Source: an uncultured Oscillospiraceae bacterium
GTDB lineage: Bacteria; Bacillota; Clostridia; Oscillospirales; Oscillospiraceae
Assembly (NCBI GenBank): GCA_910584395.1
Contig: CAJUAS010000018.1
Span: forward strand, 1-35,481
Direction of reading: 5' to 3'
Length of the DNA stretch: 35,481 bases
The position numbers and the translations under genes are program-made. This document shows, one piece after another, positions 17,223 through 24,914 of the stretch. Positions within the stretch are counted from its first letter, which is position 1. The number at the start of each line of letters is the position of its first letter. The notes under the pieces are model-generated. The model searched no databases, was not told the origin of the DNA, and worked only from the letters and a program-made list of their open reading frames with translations.

Positions 17223-18671
17223 ATGAAGGGAAGGCGCGCCCTGTTTGGCGCGGGGGTCTTGTCCCTGTGCGCATTTTTGATGCTGACGGGCTGTCAAAGG
17301 AGGGAGAACGTACCCCTGCCGACCATGCCAACGGTAGAGGTTTCCGCCGTCCCCAGTCCGCCGCCTGCTCCCGACCAAAGGGTCGAGCCGGTGGAGCTGG
17401 AGGACTTTTTAGAGGAGGTCAACGGACGCCGCCGTGCCATCGCCGAAGGGCAACCCATAGATCTGTCCCCTTATACGGTCGATCACCCGGAGCAAAGCCG
17501 TACCTATACAGAGGCCGAGCTGGAAACGCTTACCACCTACCGCGGCGAGACCGGGGCGCTGACCCGGGAGGAGCTGCTGGCAGATGTGGATAGCTGCTTT
17601 ACCTTGTTGAAAACCACCTACGGGGCGTACGACTACTTTGGCGGAGACGAGGTGTTCGCGCCGCTGATGGAAAACGTGAAGGGGATGTTGGAGAAGCTGG
17701 ATGCCCCCACTGTTGCCGACTTGGAAAACGCGCTGGCGAACGAGTTGGCGCAGGTGGTGCGGGACGGGCATTTCCGGGTGGGGACGCACGCCCTGCGGGA
17801 CAGCTTTTCCCAAGAGATGTACTATGTTCCCGGCCTCTATTTTGATGACCCGGCGGGCCGAACAGATGATTATATTAGGCCCACTATCGGCCCGGACGGC
17901 CGCATTTGTTATTGGTACGCTGCCCTGAGCCACGACGGGAGCAATCTGCCCGCCGAGGTGGACGGGGAGACGCTGGCGTGGGAAAAGGCGGGGAGGATCC
18001 GCTCCGACGGCACGGTATTCCGAGAGCTGGAGCAGAACGGCGTGCCTGTGCTGGTGTCCCGGGCCATGTGGGCCGCCGCGGCAAGCCCCAAGGAAAAGCA
18101 GCTGGAACGGTTGGCCGCCTGCGGTGGGGACTACGCCGATGCGTCTTTTCTGGTCTTTGACGTGATGGGCAACGGCGGCGGCGACGATTCCTATATCATG
18201 GACTGGTTCAGGGGTTGGACGGGGCAGGACGTACAACGGCGGATCGCCTTTGCCCGCCGGTTGAGCCAACTGGCCCGCTATGCCATGCCCCACTATATCC
18301 GCGCCGGGAAGGCAGGCTGTTGGAGCAGCTCCGCGAAAGCAGGAAGCTGGATCGAGCGGGAGGGCGTGGCCTTCGTCCTCACCGACAAGGGGACGGCCTC
18401 CTCCGGGGAGTCGGCGGTGGAGTTTTTTCGCACGGTGGAAAACACCCTGTTTGTGGGCGGGCCAACCACAGGGTGCGCTTTAGTCCCGAACAATGTGGCG
18501 TTCTATTTGCCCAATTCCAGCCTTGGGCTTTATTTTGGCACAGGGCTGAGCATGACAGAGGATGTGGAGAACCGGGACGGGGTGGGCTATCTCCCCGACC
18601 TGTGGGTAGAGCCGCTGGACGCCCGCAAGGCGGTCTTTCGGCTGATGGAGTATTATGGGCTGACGCAGTAA
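17223..18671 (+). CDS. S41-peptidase-like lipoprotein
   Basis: 482 residues from ATG 17223. A GTG at 17214 is in frame, but GGGGAGG (17205-17211) sits only two bases from it and 11 from the ATG. The signal peptide ends LTGC, giving a lipoprotein at C24. The S41 (C-terminal processing/tricorn-type) core is visible: DGHFRV near 181, FDVMGNGGGDD near 312-322, GTASSGES near 390-397 with the likely nucleophile serine, and GVGYLPDLWVEPLDA near the C-terminus. No PDZ domain is obvious. It is probably an extracytoplasmic serine peptidase, but activity is unproven. It is separated from the FAD dehydrogenase gene by five bases. No terminator with a T tract was found after its stop. Confidence 0.85.
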   Translation: MKGRRALFGAGVLSLCAFLMLTGCQRRENVPLPTMPTVEVSAVPSPPPAPDQRVEPVELEDFLEEVNGRRRAIAEGQPIDLSPYTVDHPEQSRTYTEAELETLTTYRGETGALTREELLADVDSCFTLLKTTYGAYDYFGGDEVFAPLMENVKGMLEKLDAPTVADLENALANELAQVVRDGHFRVGTHALRDSFSQEMYYVPGLYFDDPAGRTDDYIRPTIGPDGRICYWYAALSHDGSNLPAEVDGETLAWEKAGRIRSDGTVFRELEQNGVPVLVSRAMWAAAASPKEKQLERLAACGGDYADASFLVFDVMGNGGGDDSYIMDWFRGWTGQDVQRRIAFARRLSQLARYAMPHYIRAGKAGCWSSSAKAGSWIEREGVAFVLTDKGTASSGESAVEFFRTVENTLFVGGPTTGCALVPNNVAFYLPNSSLGLYFGTGLSMTEDVENRDGVGYLPDLWVEPLDARKAVFRLMEYYGLTQ

Positions 18672-18738
18672 ATGGTTGCAGTTTACAAATAATATTTTTC
18701 TACACCCATTTGACACACTAATTTTTTCCATGACGGAA

Positions 18739-18802
18739 AGTGGAAAAATGTCGAAAGCCCGGTGTGACGGGGAATCTCCACATTTCCACAAAGTTTTCCA
18801 CA
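18739..18802. other. Cluster of DnaA-box-like 9-mers
   Basis: Four 9-mers near the DnaA box TTWTNCACA lie within 64 bp: TTTTCCACA at 18794-18802 (exact match), ATTTCCACA at 18782-18790 and TTTTCCACT on the minus strand at 18739-18747 (one mismatch each), and ATCTCCACA at 18774-18782 (two mismatches). The area is AT-rich relative to its neighbours and lies between the S41 gene and mnmE. Confidence 0.5.
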
Positions 18803-18855
18803 AGAGCAAATGTCGATGTCAAGAACAAAGTGGGGGAAATGGTTTACATAAATTC

Positions 18856-18885
18856 TTGTCAAGGCATTTGTGAACAAAATATTAC
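18856..18885 (+). promoter_or_regulatory. Putative promoter of mnmE
   Basis: TTGTCA (18856-18861) and TATTAC (18880-18885) are 18 bp apart. The leader would be only about 20 nt and contains AGGAGG at 18901-18906. The -10 is imperfect. Confidence 0.5.
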
Positions 18886-18914
18886 ACAAATTTTTGAGAG
18901 AGGAGGCGGAGAGA

Positions 18915-20285
18915 GTGGAGGAGCTGATCGCCGCCATTGCCACGGGGACAGTCAAGTCTGCCGTGGGCATCATCCGCCTGTCCGGAGAGGGCGCGATTCC
19001 TTGCGCCGCAAAGGTTTTCCGTCCAAAGAGCGGCAAGAGCTTCGGCACGGGCGCGCCCCGAACGCTGGTGCTGGGGGACGTGGTGGAGGCTGGGGGAAGG
19101 GTGGTCGATCAGGCCCTTGCCACCTTTTCCGTCGCCCCCAACAGCTACACCGGGGAGGACACGGTGGAGTTCCACTGTCACGGCTCACCCACGGTGCTGG
19201 CGATGACGCTGGACGCGCTGTTTCAACACGGCGCGCGGCAGGCCAAGGCGGGGGAGTTCACCCGCCGGGCCTTTTTGAACGGCAAGCTGGATCTGACACA
19301 GGCGGAGGCGGTGGCCGACCTCATTGACGCCGAGACCCCGATGGCGGCGAAGCAGGCGGCGGGGCAGCTTGGCGGCGGGCTGTCCCGGAGGATCGAGGCG
19401 GTCTATGACGATCTGACCGAGCTTTTGGCCCATTTTCATGTGCTGGTGGATTACCCTGACGAGGATTTAGAGCCGATGGACAGTCCCCAGATCGCCGCCC
19501 GGCTGGCGAGGGCCAAGGAGGCGCTGGAGGGAATGCTGGAGGGCTACCGCCGCCGGGGGCAGTACCTTCGGGGTGTCCCAACCGCCATCGTGGGTCTGCC
19601 CAACGCCGGGAAATCCTCCCTCCTAAACGCCCTTTTGGGCTATGACCGGGCCATCGTCACCGACATTCCCGGCACGACGCGGGACACGGTGGAGGAGACC
19701 TGCCGGGTGGGGGAGACCCTGCTGCGGCTCACCGATACGGCGGGGCTGCGGGACACGGTTGACGCGGTAGAGCGGCAGGGCGTGGCGCGCAGCCGCAAGG
19801 CCATGGAGGAGGCGGCGCTCATTTTGGCGGTGGTGGACGCTTCGCGGGAGGTCTCGCCGGAGGATGTCCGGCTGCTCCGGGAGGTGGAGGAGACGGGGAA
19901 GCTGTGGATCTTCGTGGCCTCCAAAAAGGATCTGGTCAAGGACAGCCGCGCCATAGGGATCATAGGGAGCGGCGCGCCGGCCTCGGTGGCGGTCTCCGCC
20001 AAGACGGGAGAGGGGCTGGACGAACTGGCAAGGGAGATCGACGCGCTGTTCCCTGCCGGGGCGGCGGACGAGGTGTATTTTACCAACCGGCGGCAGGCAG
20101 AAGCGGCAGTCAGAGCGTTGGACTGTCTGGAACGGGCAGCGGCAGGCTTGGAGCTGGGGATGCCCCCCGACGGCCCGCTGTCCGACGCGGAGCTGGCCAT
20201 GGCTGCGCTGGGGGAGCTGACCGGCCGCAGCGTTCAGGAGGACGTGGTGGATCGGATCTTCAGCCGGTTTTGCGTGGGGAAGTAG
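18915..20285 (+). CDS. mnmE: tRNA modification GTPase MnmE
   Basis: 456 residues, the usual family length. I chose GTG 18915 because AGGAGG lies eight bases upstream and the protein then begins VEELIAAIATG, like other MnmE proteins; a longer ATG start at 18870 would add 15 atypical residues. The N-terminal folate-binding-type domain has GIIRLSG and PNSYTGEDTVEFHCHGS. The central helical domain holds a G domain with GLPNAGKSSLLNAL (227-240), DIPGTTRD, DTAGLRDT and SKKD in place of NKxD. The C-terminus is FCVGK, supplying the conserved cysteine of the FC(I/V/L)GK motif. With MnmG it installs the carboxymethylaminomethyl-type group on wobble uridine 34. Unusually, mnmG does not follow within this window. 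Confidence 0.97.
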   Translation: MEELIAAIATGTVKSAVGIIRLSGEGAIPCAAKVFRPKSGKSFGTGAPRTLVLGDVVEAGGRVVDQALATFSVAPNSYTGEDTVEFHCHGSPTVLAMTLDALFQHGARQAKAGEFTRRAFLNGKLDLTQAEAVADLIDAETPMAAKQAAGQLGGGLSRRIEAVYDDLTELLAHFHVLVDYPDEDLEPMDSPQIAARLARAKEALEGMLEGYRRRGQYLRGVPTAIVGLPNAGKSSLLNALLGYDRAIVTDIPGTTRDTVEETCRVGETLLRLTDTAGLRDTVDAVERQGVARSRKAMEEAALILAVVDASREVSPEDVRLLREVEETGKLWIFVASKKDLVKDSRAIGIIGSGAPASVAVSAKTGEGLDELAREIDALFPAGAADEVYFTNRRQAEAAVRALDCLERAAAGLELGMPPDGPLSDAELAMAALGELTGRSVQEDVVDRIFSRFCVGK

Positions 20286-20331
20286 GAAGCGCGACCCGTA
20301 GACACGCAGGCCCCGATGGAGCGACCCGCAC

Positions 20332-20370
20332 GGCAAAAACAGGCTGGGCGCAGCCCAGCGGCATTTTGCC
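20332..20370. repeat. Long intergenic hairpin
   Basis: GGCAAAA (20332-20338) pairs with TTTTGCC (20364-20370), enclosing GCTGGGC GCA GCCCAGC (20343-20359). Just upstream the octamer GCGACCCG occurs twice, 30 bp apart (20291 and 20321). It may act as the mnmE terminator on either strand, or be a copy of a dispersed palindromic repeat. Confidence 0.5.
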
Positions 20371-20439
20371 AAGGGGCGGGAAGCGGGGCCGCAGCGTGTC
20401 CAACGGGAGCGTGACAACCCACAAATTTTGTGACAGGGC

Positions 20440-20468
20440 TTGACATTCCGCTTTGTGAGGACTATAAT
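20440..20468 (+). promoter_or_regulatory. Full-consensus promoter for the ABC importer
   Basis: TTGACA (20440-20445) and TATAAT (20463-20468) with exactly 17 bp between them match the housekeeping sigma consensus perfectly. The leader to ATG 20538 is about 63 nt. I looked for a T-box or other riboswitch in it and see none. Confidence 0.92.
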
Positions 20469-20537
20469 ACGGACATTCCCGGCGCGATTTAACACCACAA
20501 CGTGCTAAAGTATTACGCCGACATAGGAGGAAATCGT

Positions 20538-21560
20538 ATGAAGAAGCTTGCAAAATTGCTGTGTTTGGCCTTGGCTGTTGTGATGCTGTTTGGCTTGGCG
20601 GCCTGCACCGGCGGCAACCAGCCTGCCGCCGGCGATCCGACCAAGGCGGCCGACCCCACCCCGGACAATCAGGGGACGGGGGAGAAATTCAAGGTAGGCA
20701 TCTGCCAGTTGGCGCCCCACCCCGCGCTGGACGCCGCCACCGAGGGCTTTATTGATGCGCTGAACGAGAAGCTCCCCGGACAGGTGGACATCGACAACCA
20801 GAACGCTGCCGGCGACACCCCCACCTGCGCCACCATTATCAACGGCTTCGTGTCCAATAAGGTGGATCTCATTATGGCCAACGCCACCGCGCCCCTTCAG
20901 GCCGCGGCATCCGCCACCGACACCATCCCCGTGCTGGGCACTTCCATCACCGAATACGGCGTGGCGTTGAACATTGCCAATTTCTCCGGCACGGTGGGCT
21001 CTAACGTGTCCGGCACGTCCGATCTGGCGCCCTTGGATCAGCAGGCCCAGATGATCAAGGAGTGGTATCCCGACGCCAAGACCGTGGGCCTCATTTACTG
21101 CTCCGCCGAGCCCAACAGCCAGTATCAGGTGGACAACGTCCAGAAGTATCTGGAGAGTATGGGCTACACCTGCAAGCAATACGCCTTCTCCGACACCAAC
21201 GACATGGCGTCCGTTGTCCAGAACGCCTGCGACAACTCCGACGTGCTCTATGTGCCCACCGACAACACCGCCGCCAACAACACCGGCATCATCAACAATA
21301 TCTGTCAGGGCGTGAAGCCCGTGTTTGCCGGCGAGGAGGGCATCTGCGGCGGCTGCGGCATTGCCACCCTGTCCATCAGCTACTACGACATCGGCTATAA
21401 GACCGGCGAGATGGCCGCCGACATTCTGGCCAATGGTGCGGACATCTCCGCTATGCCCATCGAGTATGCGCCCCAGTTCGTGAAGAAGTACAACCCCGTC
21501 ACCTGTGAGGCGCTGGGCCTGACGCCCCCCGAGGGCTACGAGGCCATCGAGCTCGGATAA
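20538..21560 (+). CDS. ABC importer substrate-binding lipoprotein (TrpX-like, COG2984 type)
   Basis: 340 residues from ATG 20538, preceded by AGGAGG. The signal peptide ends GLAAC, giving a lipoprotein at C23 with a Pro/Asp-rich linker. The mature protein has the two-lobed type I binding fold: FKVGICQLAPHPALDAATEG, then AATDTIPVLGTSITEY, VGLIYCSAEPNSQYQ and VLYVPTDNTAANN. This pattern belongs to the family that, with COG4120 permeases and COG1101 ATPases, forms the predicted tryptophan/aromatic importer TrpXYZ of Firmicutes. The substrate here is inferred from family only. A terminator-like hairpin separates it from the permease gene, which would favour excess binding protein. Confidence 0.88.
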   Translation: MKKLAKLLCLALAVVMLFGLAACTGGNQPAAGDPTKAADPTPDNQGTGEKFKVGICQLAPHPALDAATEGFIDALNEKLPGQVDIDNQNAAGDTPTCATIINGFVSNKVDLIMANATAPLQAAASATDTIPVLGTSITEYGVALNIANFSGTVGSNVSGTSDLAPLDQQAQMIKEWYPDAKTVGLIYCSAEPNSQYQVDNVQKYLESMGYTCKQYAFSDTNDMASVVQNACDNSDVLYVPTDNTAANNTGIINNICQGVKPVFAGEEGICGGCGIATLSISYYDIGYKTGEMAADILANGADISAMPIEYAPQFVKKYNPVTCEALGLTPPEGYEAIELG

Positions 21561-21581
21561 AGAACTCCCTTCTGCAGAAAG

Positions 21582-21614
21582 CAGCGGGAAAGGTGATCCC
21601 TTTCCCGCTGTTTT
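21582..21614 (+). terminator. Terminator-like hairpin inside the ABC operon
   Basis: CAGCGGGAAAGG (21582-21593) and CCTTTCCCGCTG (21599-21610) form a perfect 12-bp stem, followed by TTTT. It sits between the binding-protein and permease genes, and no other promoter is evident before the permease. Partial read-through is therefore likely. Confidence 0.75.
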
Positions 21615-21647
21615 GCGGTATCTTTCCTGAATTAGGAGGTAGATCCA

Positions 21648-22598
21648 ATGATAGGCTTTCTCAACGCCCTGCCGGGGGCAGTGTCTCAGGGCTTGATCTG
21701 GGGCATTATGGCCATCGGCGTATACATTACCTATAAGGTGCTGGACATTGCGGATCTGACGGTGGACGGCTCCTTCTGCACCGGCGGCGCGGTGTTCGTG
21801 ATGCTGTTTGGCAGCGGGGTAGACCTGAAGGTCGCTTTGCTGGCGGCGTTTGCGGCGGGGATGCTGGCCGGACTGGCGACAGGCATCCTCCACACCGTCT
21901 GCGGCATTCCCGCCATTTTAGCGGGCATTTTGACCCAGCTTGGCCTCTACTCCATCAATCTGGCGATCATGGATATGAAGGCGTCTCAGTCCATCGCGGT
22001 GACCGATCAAAACGTGCTGGACAAGCTGTGGGTCTCTCTGCGCTTTCTCAACATGGAAAAGTACCCCATCGTCCGCCACCCCATTTTTGTGGTGGGGGTG
22101 TTCACCGCCGCCATCATCGCCGTCCTCTACTGGTTCTTTGGCCGGGAGCTGGGCGCGGCCCTGCGGGCCACCGGCTCGAACCAGAATATGGCCCGGGCGC
22201 AGGGCATCAACACCAACGTGACTAAGGTGATGGGGCTGATGCTGTCCAACGGGCTGGTGGCGCTGTCCGGCGCGCTTTTGTGCCAGTACAGCGGCGGCAA
22301 CGAGATCAATGTGGGGCGGGGCGCCATCGTCATCGGCCTTGCTGCCGTCATCATCGGCGAGGTGCTGCTGGATAAACTCTTCCGGAACTTCGCCCTCAAG
22401 CTCCTGTCCGTGTCCATCGGCGCGATCCTTTACTATATCGTCATTCAGGCGGTGCTTCAGCTTGGCATGAACCCCAACTATTTGAAGCTCCTCACCGCCG
22501 TGGTGGTGGCGCTGTTCCTCACCGTGCCCTACTGGAAGGGGAAGTACTTCTCCAAGGCCGCGAAGCCAGTGAAAAAGGAGGAGAGCACCAATGCTTGA
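21648..22598 (+). CDS. ABC importer permease (TrpY-like, COG4120 type)
   Basis: 316 residues with about eight hydrophobic segments. The N-terminus (GLIWGIMAIGVYITYKVLDIADLTVDGSF, read in two blocks) is characteristic of this permease family, distantly related to branched-chain amino-acid and ribose permeases. The cytoplasmic loop GAALRATGSNQNMARAQGIN is the ATPase-docking region. Start ATG 21648 has AGGAGG upstream. The stop overlaps the ATPase start by eight bases, so these two genes are translationally coupled. It ends in a Lys/Glu-rich tail. Confidence 0.9.
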   Translation: MIGFLNALPGAVSQGLIWGIMAIGVYITYKVLDIADLTVDGSFCTGGAVFVMLFGSGVDLKVALLAAFAAGMLAGLATGILHTVCGIPAILAGILTQLGLYSINLAIMDMKASQSIAVTDQNVLDKLWVSLRFLNMEKYPIVRHPIFVVGVFTAAIIAVLYWFFGRELGAALRATGSNQNMARAQGINTNVTKVMGLMLSNGLVALSGALLCQYSGGNEINVGRGAIVIGLAAVIIGEVLLDKLFRNFALKLLSVSIGAILYYIVIQAVLQLGMNPNYLKLLTAVVVALFLTVPYWKGKYFSKAAKPVKKEESTNA

Positions 22599-23385
22599 GA
22601 TCAAAAACATTTGGAAGACCTTCAACGCCGGGACGGTGAACGAAAAAACCGCCCTGCGGGGCGTGTCGCTGACGTTGGAGGACGGCGACTTCGTCACCGT
22701 CATCGGCGGCAACGGCGCGGGCAAGTCCACCCTTCTGAACGCCGTCTCCGGCGTGTGGAGCGTGGACCGGGGCAGCATCTCCATCGGCGGGGTGGACGTG
22801 ACCAAGCTGCCGGAGCATAAGCGGGCCAAGTATATCGGCCGGGTGTTCCAAGACCCCATGATGGGCACGGCCGCGACGATGCAGATCGAGGAAAATCTGG
22901 CGCTGGCAGCCCGCCGGGGCAAGAGCCGCGGCCTGCGGGCCGGGATCACCAAGGCCGAGCGGGAGGAGTACCGGGAGCAGCTCAAAATGCTGGATCTGGG
23001 GCTGGAGGATCGCCTGACCTCCAAGGTGGGCCTTCTCTCCGGCGGTCAGCGGCAGGCGTTGACCCTGCTGATGGCGACGCTGCGGAAGCCCGATCTGCTG
23101 CTGCTGGACGAGCATACCGCCGCCCTCGACCCCAAGACGGCGGCGAAGGTGCTGGACGCCACCGAGCGCATGGTGCAGAAGGATCACCTCACCACCCTGA
23201 TGATCACCCACAATATGCGCGACGCCATTGCCCACGGCAACCGGCTGATTATGATGTATGAAGGGCGCATTGTGGTGGACGTGTCCGGGGAGGAGAAGAA
23301 AAAGCTCACCGTGGAGCAGCTTTTGGCCATGTTCAGTCAGGCCAGCGGCAGCGACGAAGCGGACGACAAACTGCTGCTCGGCTGA
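22591..23385 (+). CDS. ABC importer ATPase (TrpZ-like, COG1101 type)
   Basis: 264 residues. Walker A is GGNGAGKSTLLN, the Q-loop VFQDPMMGTAATMQIEENL, the signature LLSGGQRQALTLLMATL, Walker B LLLLDEHTAALDP and the switch His MITHNMRDA. The Q-loop tail (PMMGTAATMQIEENLALA) and DEHTAALDP in place of DEPT are features of this ATPase family. It completes a binding protein, permease, ATPase importer. Its ATG lies inside the last codons of the permease gene, after AAAAAGGAGGAG. Confidence 0.93.
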   Translation: MLEIKNIWKTFNAGTVNEKTALRGVSLTLEDGDFVTVIGGNGAGKSTLLNAVSGVWSVDRGSISIGGVDVTKLPEHKRAKYIGRVFQDPMMGTAATMQIEENLALAARRGKSRGLRAGITKAEREEYREQLKMLDLGLEDRLTSKVGLLSGGQRQALTLLMATLRKPDLLLLDEHTAALDPKTAAKVLDATERMVQKDHLTTLMITHNMRDAIAHGNRLIMMYEGRIVVDVSGEEKKKLTVEQLLAMFSQASGSDEADDKLLLG

Positions 23386-23393
23386 AAAAGGGC

Positions 23394-23422
23394 TTGCGTT
23401 TTGCGGGGAACTGTGGTACAAT
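23394..23422 (+). promoter_or_regulatory. Promoter of tRNA-Arg
   Basis: TTGCGT (23394-23399) and TACAAT (23417-23422) are separated by 17 bp. The promoter begins nine bases after the ATPase stop, and the tRNA starts 28 bases after the -10. Confidence 0.8.
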
Positions 23423-23450
23423 ACATTCCGTTGTTGAAAGACAACGGTAT

Positions 23451-23527
23451 GCGTCCGTAGTTCAATTGGATAGAGCGTCAGATTCCGGTTCTGAATGTTG
23501 GGGGTTCGAGTCCCTTCGGGCGTACCA
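23451..23527 (+). tRNA. tRNA-Arg (anticodon CCG), CCA encoded
   Basis: The cloverleaf folds by eye. The acceptor GCGTCCG pairs with CGGGCGT, including a G1-U72 wobble. The D arm is GTTC/GAGC, and the anticodon stem TCAGA/TCTGA encloses loop TTCCGGT, giving anticodon CCG for codon CGG. The variable loop has five bases, the T loop is TTCGAGT with two G-U pairs at the stem base, and CCA is encoded. Its last 23 bases (from the T loop to CCA) serve as the attachment site of the downstream element and recur at 32419. Confidence 0.97.
23505..23527 (+). repeat. Attachment-site copy within tRNA-Arg
   Basis: The 23 bases from TTCGAG through CGTACCA are identical to 32419-32441. Identity ends at both edges (GGGG against CCTA upstream, GGT against CGG downstream), which defines the crossover region. 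Confidence 0.93.
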
Positions 23528-23530
23528 GGT

Positions 23531-23570
23531 AAAGCCCTGCAATTCGTTATGAATTGCAGGGCTTTCCTTT
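23531..23570 (+). terminator. Element-encoded terminator behind tRNA-Arg
   Basis: AAAGCCCTGCAATTC (23531-23545) pairs perfectly with GAATTGCAGGGCTTT (23551-23565) around GTTAT, followed by CCTTTTG. It lies inside the element, so it replaces the terminator that integration separated from the tRNA. Confidence 0.88.
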
Positions 23571-23616
23571 TGTTTGCCCTTCTTTTAGCCTAAAATTGTA
23601 ATCCCGCCTTTGGCTT

Positions 23617-23635
23617 GACCCTTGCGCTGACCCTT
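23617..23635 (+). repeat. Paired GACCCTT repeats, left integrase arm-type sites
   Basis: GACCCTT occurs at 23617-23623 and 23629-23635, 12 bp apart. The same pair with the same period and orientation lies at the other end of the element. It overlaps the last codons of the integrase gene. Confidence 0.65.
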
Positions 23636-24836
23636 ATTGATTGCTGGCAGTAACAGTATGATTAACAGTATTGTGTATGTAGCGATCCATCCGTTCCGAG
23701 CTGTCTCGCTTCATTTGCTCGGTCACATGGCCGTACACGTCCAAGGTAAACGCCGCCGAGTAGTGCCCCAGGTTCTCCTGAATGGTCTTGATGTCGTCCC
23801 CGGCTTGGATGGAGAGGACAGCATAGGAGTGGCGCAGATCGTGAAAGCGCAGGGATGGGACGCCCATTTTGGCAAAGATACGTTTGAGATGTCGGTAGAT
23901 CAAATCGTGCTTCAAGTGGTTGCCCAGCGCGTCGGTGAATACCAGGTCGTCGTTGTTGCTCCAGGCCGCCCCGGCCTTGAGCCGCATTTCAAGCTGGTGG
24001 CGCCGTTGCTGTCGGAGGATGTTCATTACGAACTGAGCGGGGATGATCTGGCGGGTCTTGCTGTTCTTGGGCGTTGTAAACTGATAGCCCCCGTATTTGC
24101 GGCCCAGGAATTGGAGCTGGCGGCGGATGGTGATACTCCCATGCTCGAAGTCGATGTCCTCCCATTTCAGTCCCAAAAGCTCGCTTTGCCGAACACCTGT
24201 AAACAGGTCTACCAAGTAGAGGTATTCAAATTCATGCCCTTTAATAGCGGCGAGGAATTGTCCTACCTGCTGATCCTTCAGCGGCGTGATCTCCGCCCTT
24301 GACCGCTTGGGGAGGATGGTCGGGCTGGCGGGATTGACCTTCAGATAGCCGATGCGGACGGCCTGTTGCAAGGCACTATGTAGAACGCCGTGGATATTCT
24401 TGACCGTTTTGGGATTGAGGGGCTTGCTGTCAGTCTTTTTGTTTTCCAGATGGTTGATGAACCGCTGGATATGAACAGGGGTCAGCTCCCGGAGGGCCTT
24501 CCCGCCCAAGGCGGGTTTGATATGGTTTTCAATGGTGGCCTCATAGGACTTCTTGGTGTGGGGCTTTGTGCTGCCGATGTACTCGGCAAGCCAGGTGTCC
24601 AGCCAATCGGAGAGCAGTATTTTTGAAGGCTCCATATAAGTTCCTTCATCCAATTCGGCTGTAACCTGGGTCAGCTTCTCCCGGACTTCCTTTTGGCTCT
24701 TGCCATAGATGGACTTCTGTATTTGCTTTCCTGTGGCCGGGTCAAAGCCCGTGGTGAACCGGGCCTCCCAGCGGCCATCTGTGCGTTTGCGGATGGTTCC
24801 CGCACCCTGCGCGTTTTTCTTGCCTTTGCGCGGCAT
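23634..24836 (-). CDS. Tyrosine site-specific integrase
   Basis: 400 residues. An N-terminal arm-binding region (about 11-57, GAGTIRKRTDGRWEARF) is followed by a SAM-like core-binding domain (about 70-165) and a catalytic domain with R216 in FTGVRQSELLGL, H332-x-x-R335 in FHDLRHSY, H358 in LGHYS and nucleophile Y368 in LDVYGH. This is the Tn916/phage-type integrase family of Firmicutes. It would recombine the 23-bp site in the tRNA-Arg end, using the GACCCTT repeats as arm sites (inference). Start ATG 24836 has AAAGGAG just upstream. The gene is intact and reads toward the tRNA. Confidence 0.97.
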   Translation of the reverse strand: MPRKGKKNAQGAGTIRKRTDGRWEARFTTGFDPATGKQIQKSIYGKSQKEVREKLTQVTAELDEGTYMEPSKILLSDWLDTWLAEYIGSTKPHTKKSYEATIENHIKPALGGKALRELTPVHIQRFINHLENKKTDSKPLNPKTVKNIHGVLHSALQQAVRIGYLKVNPASPTILPKRSRAEITPLKDQQVGQFLAAIKGHEFEYLYLVDLFTGVRQSELLGLKWEDIDFEHGSITIRRQLQFLGRKYGGYQFTTPKNSKTRQIIPAQFVMNILRQQRRHQLEMRLKAGAAWSNNDDLVFTDALGNHLKHDLIYRHLKRIFAKMGVPSLRFHDLRHSYAVLSIQAGDDIKTIQENLGHYSAAFTLDVYGHVTEQMKRDSSERMDRYIHNTVNHTVTASNQ

Positions 24837-24914
24837 ACTTCTCCTTTCCGGGTGTGAACCAGTCCTACCGTGATATAGGCTCTGTCTATATTTTAACCTG
24901 CGGCGGCAGAACGG

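Noticed and set aside
20468..20538. T-box or tryptophan riboswitch before the TrpX-like gene
   Set aside because: The leader is only about 60 nt and has no T-box core or specifier stem.
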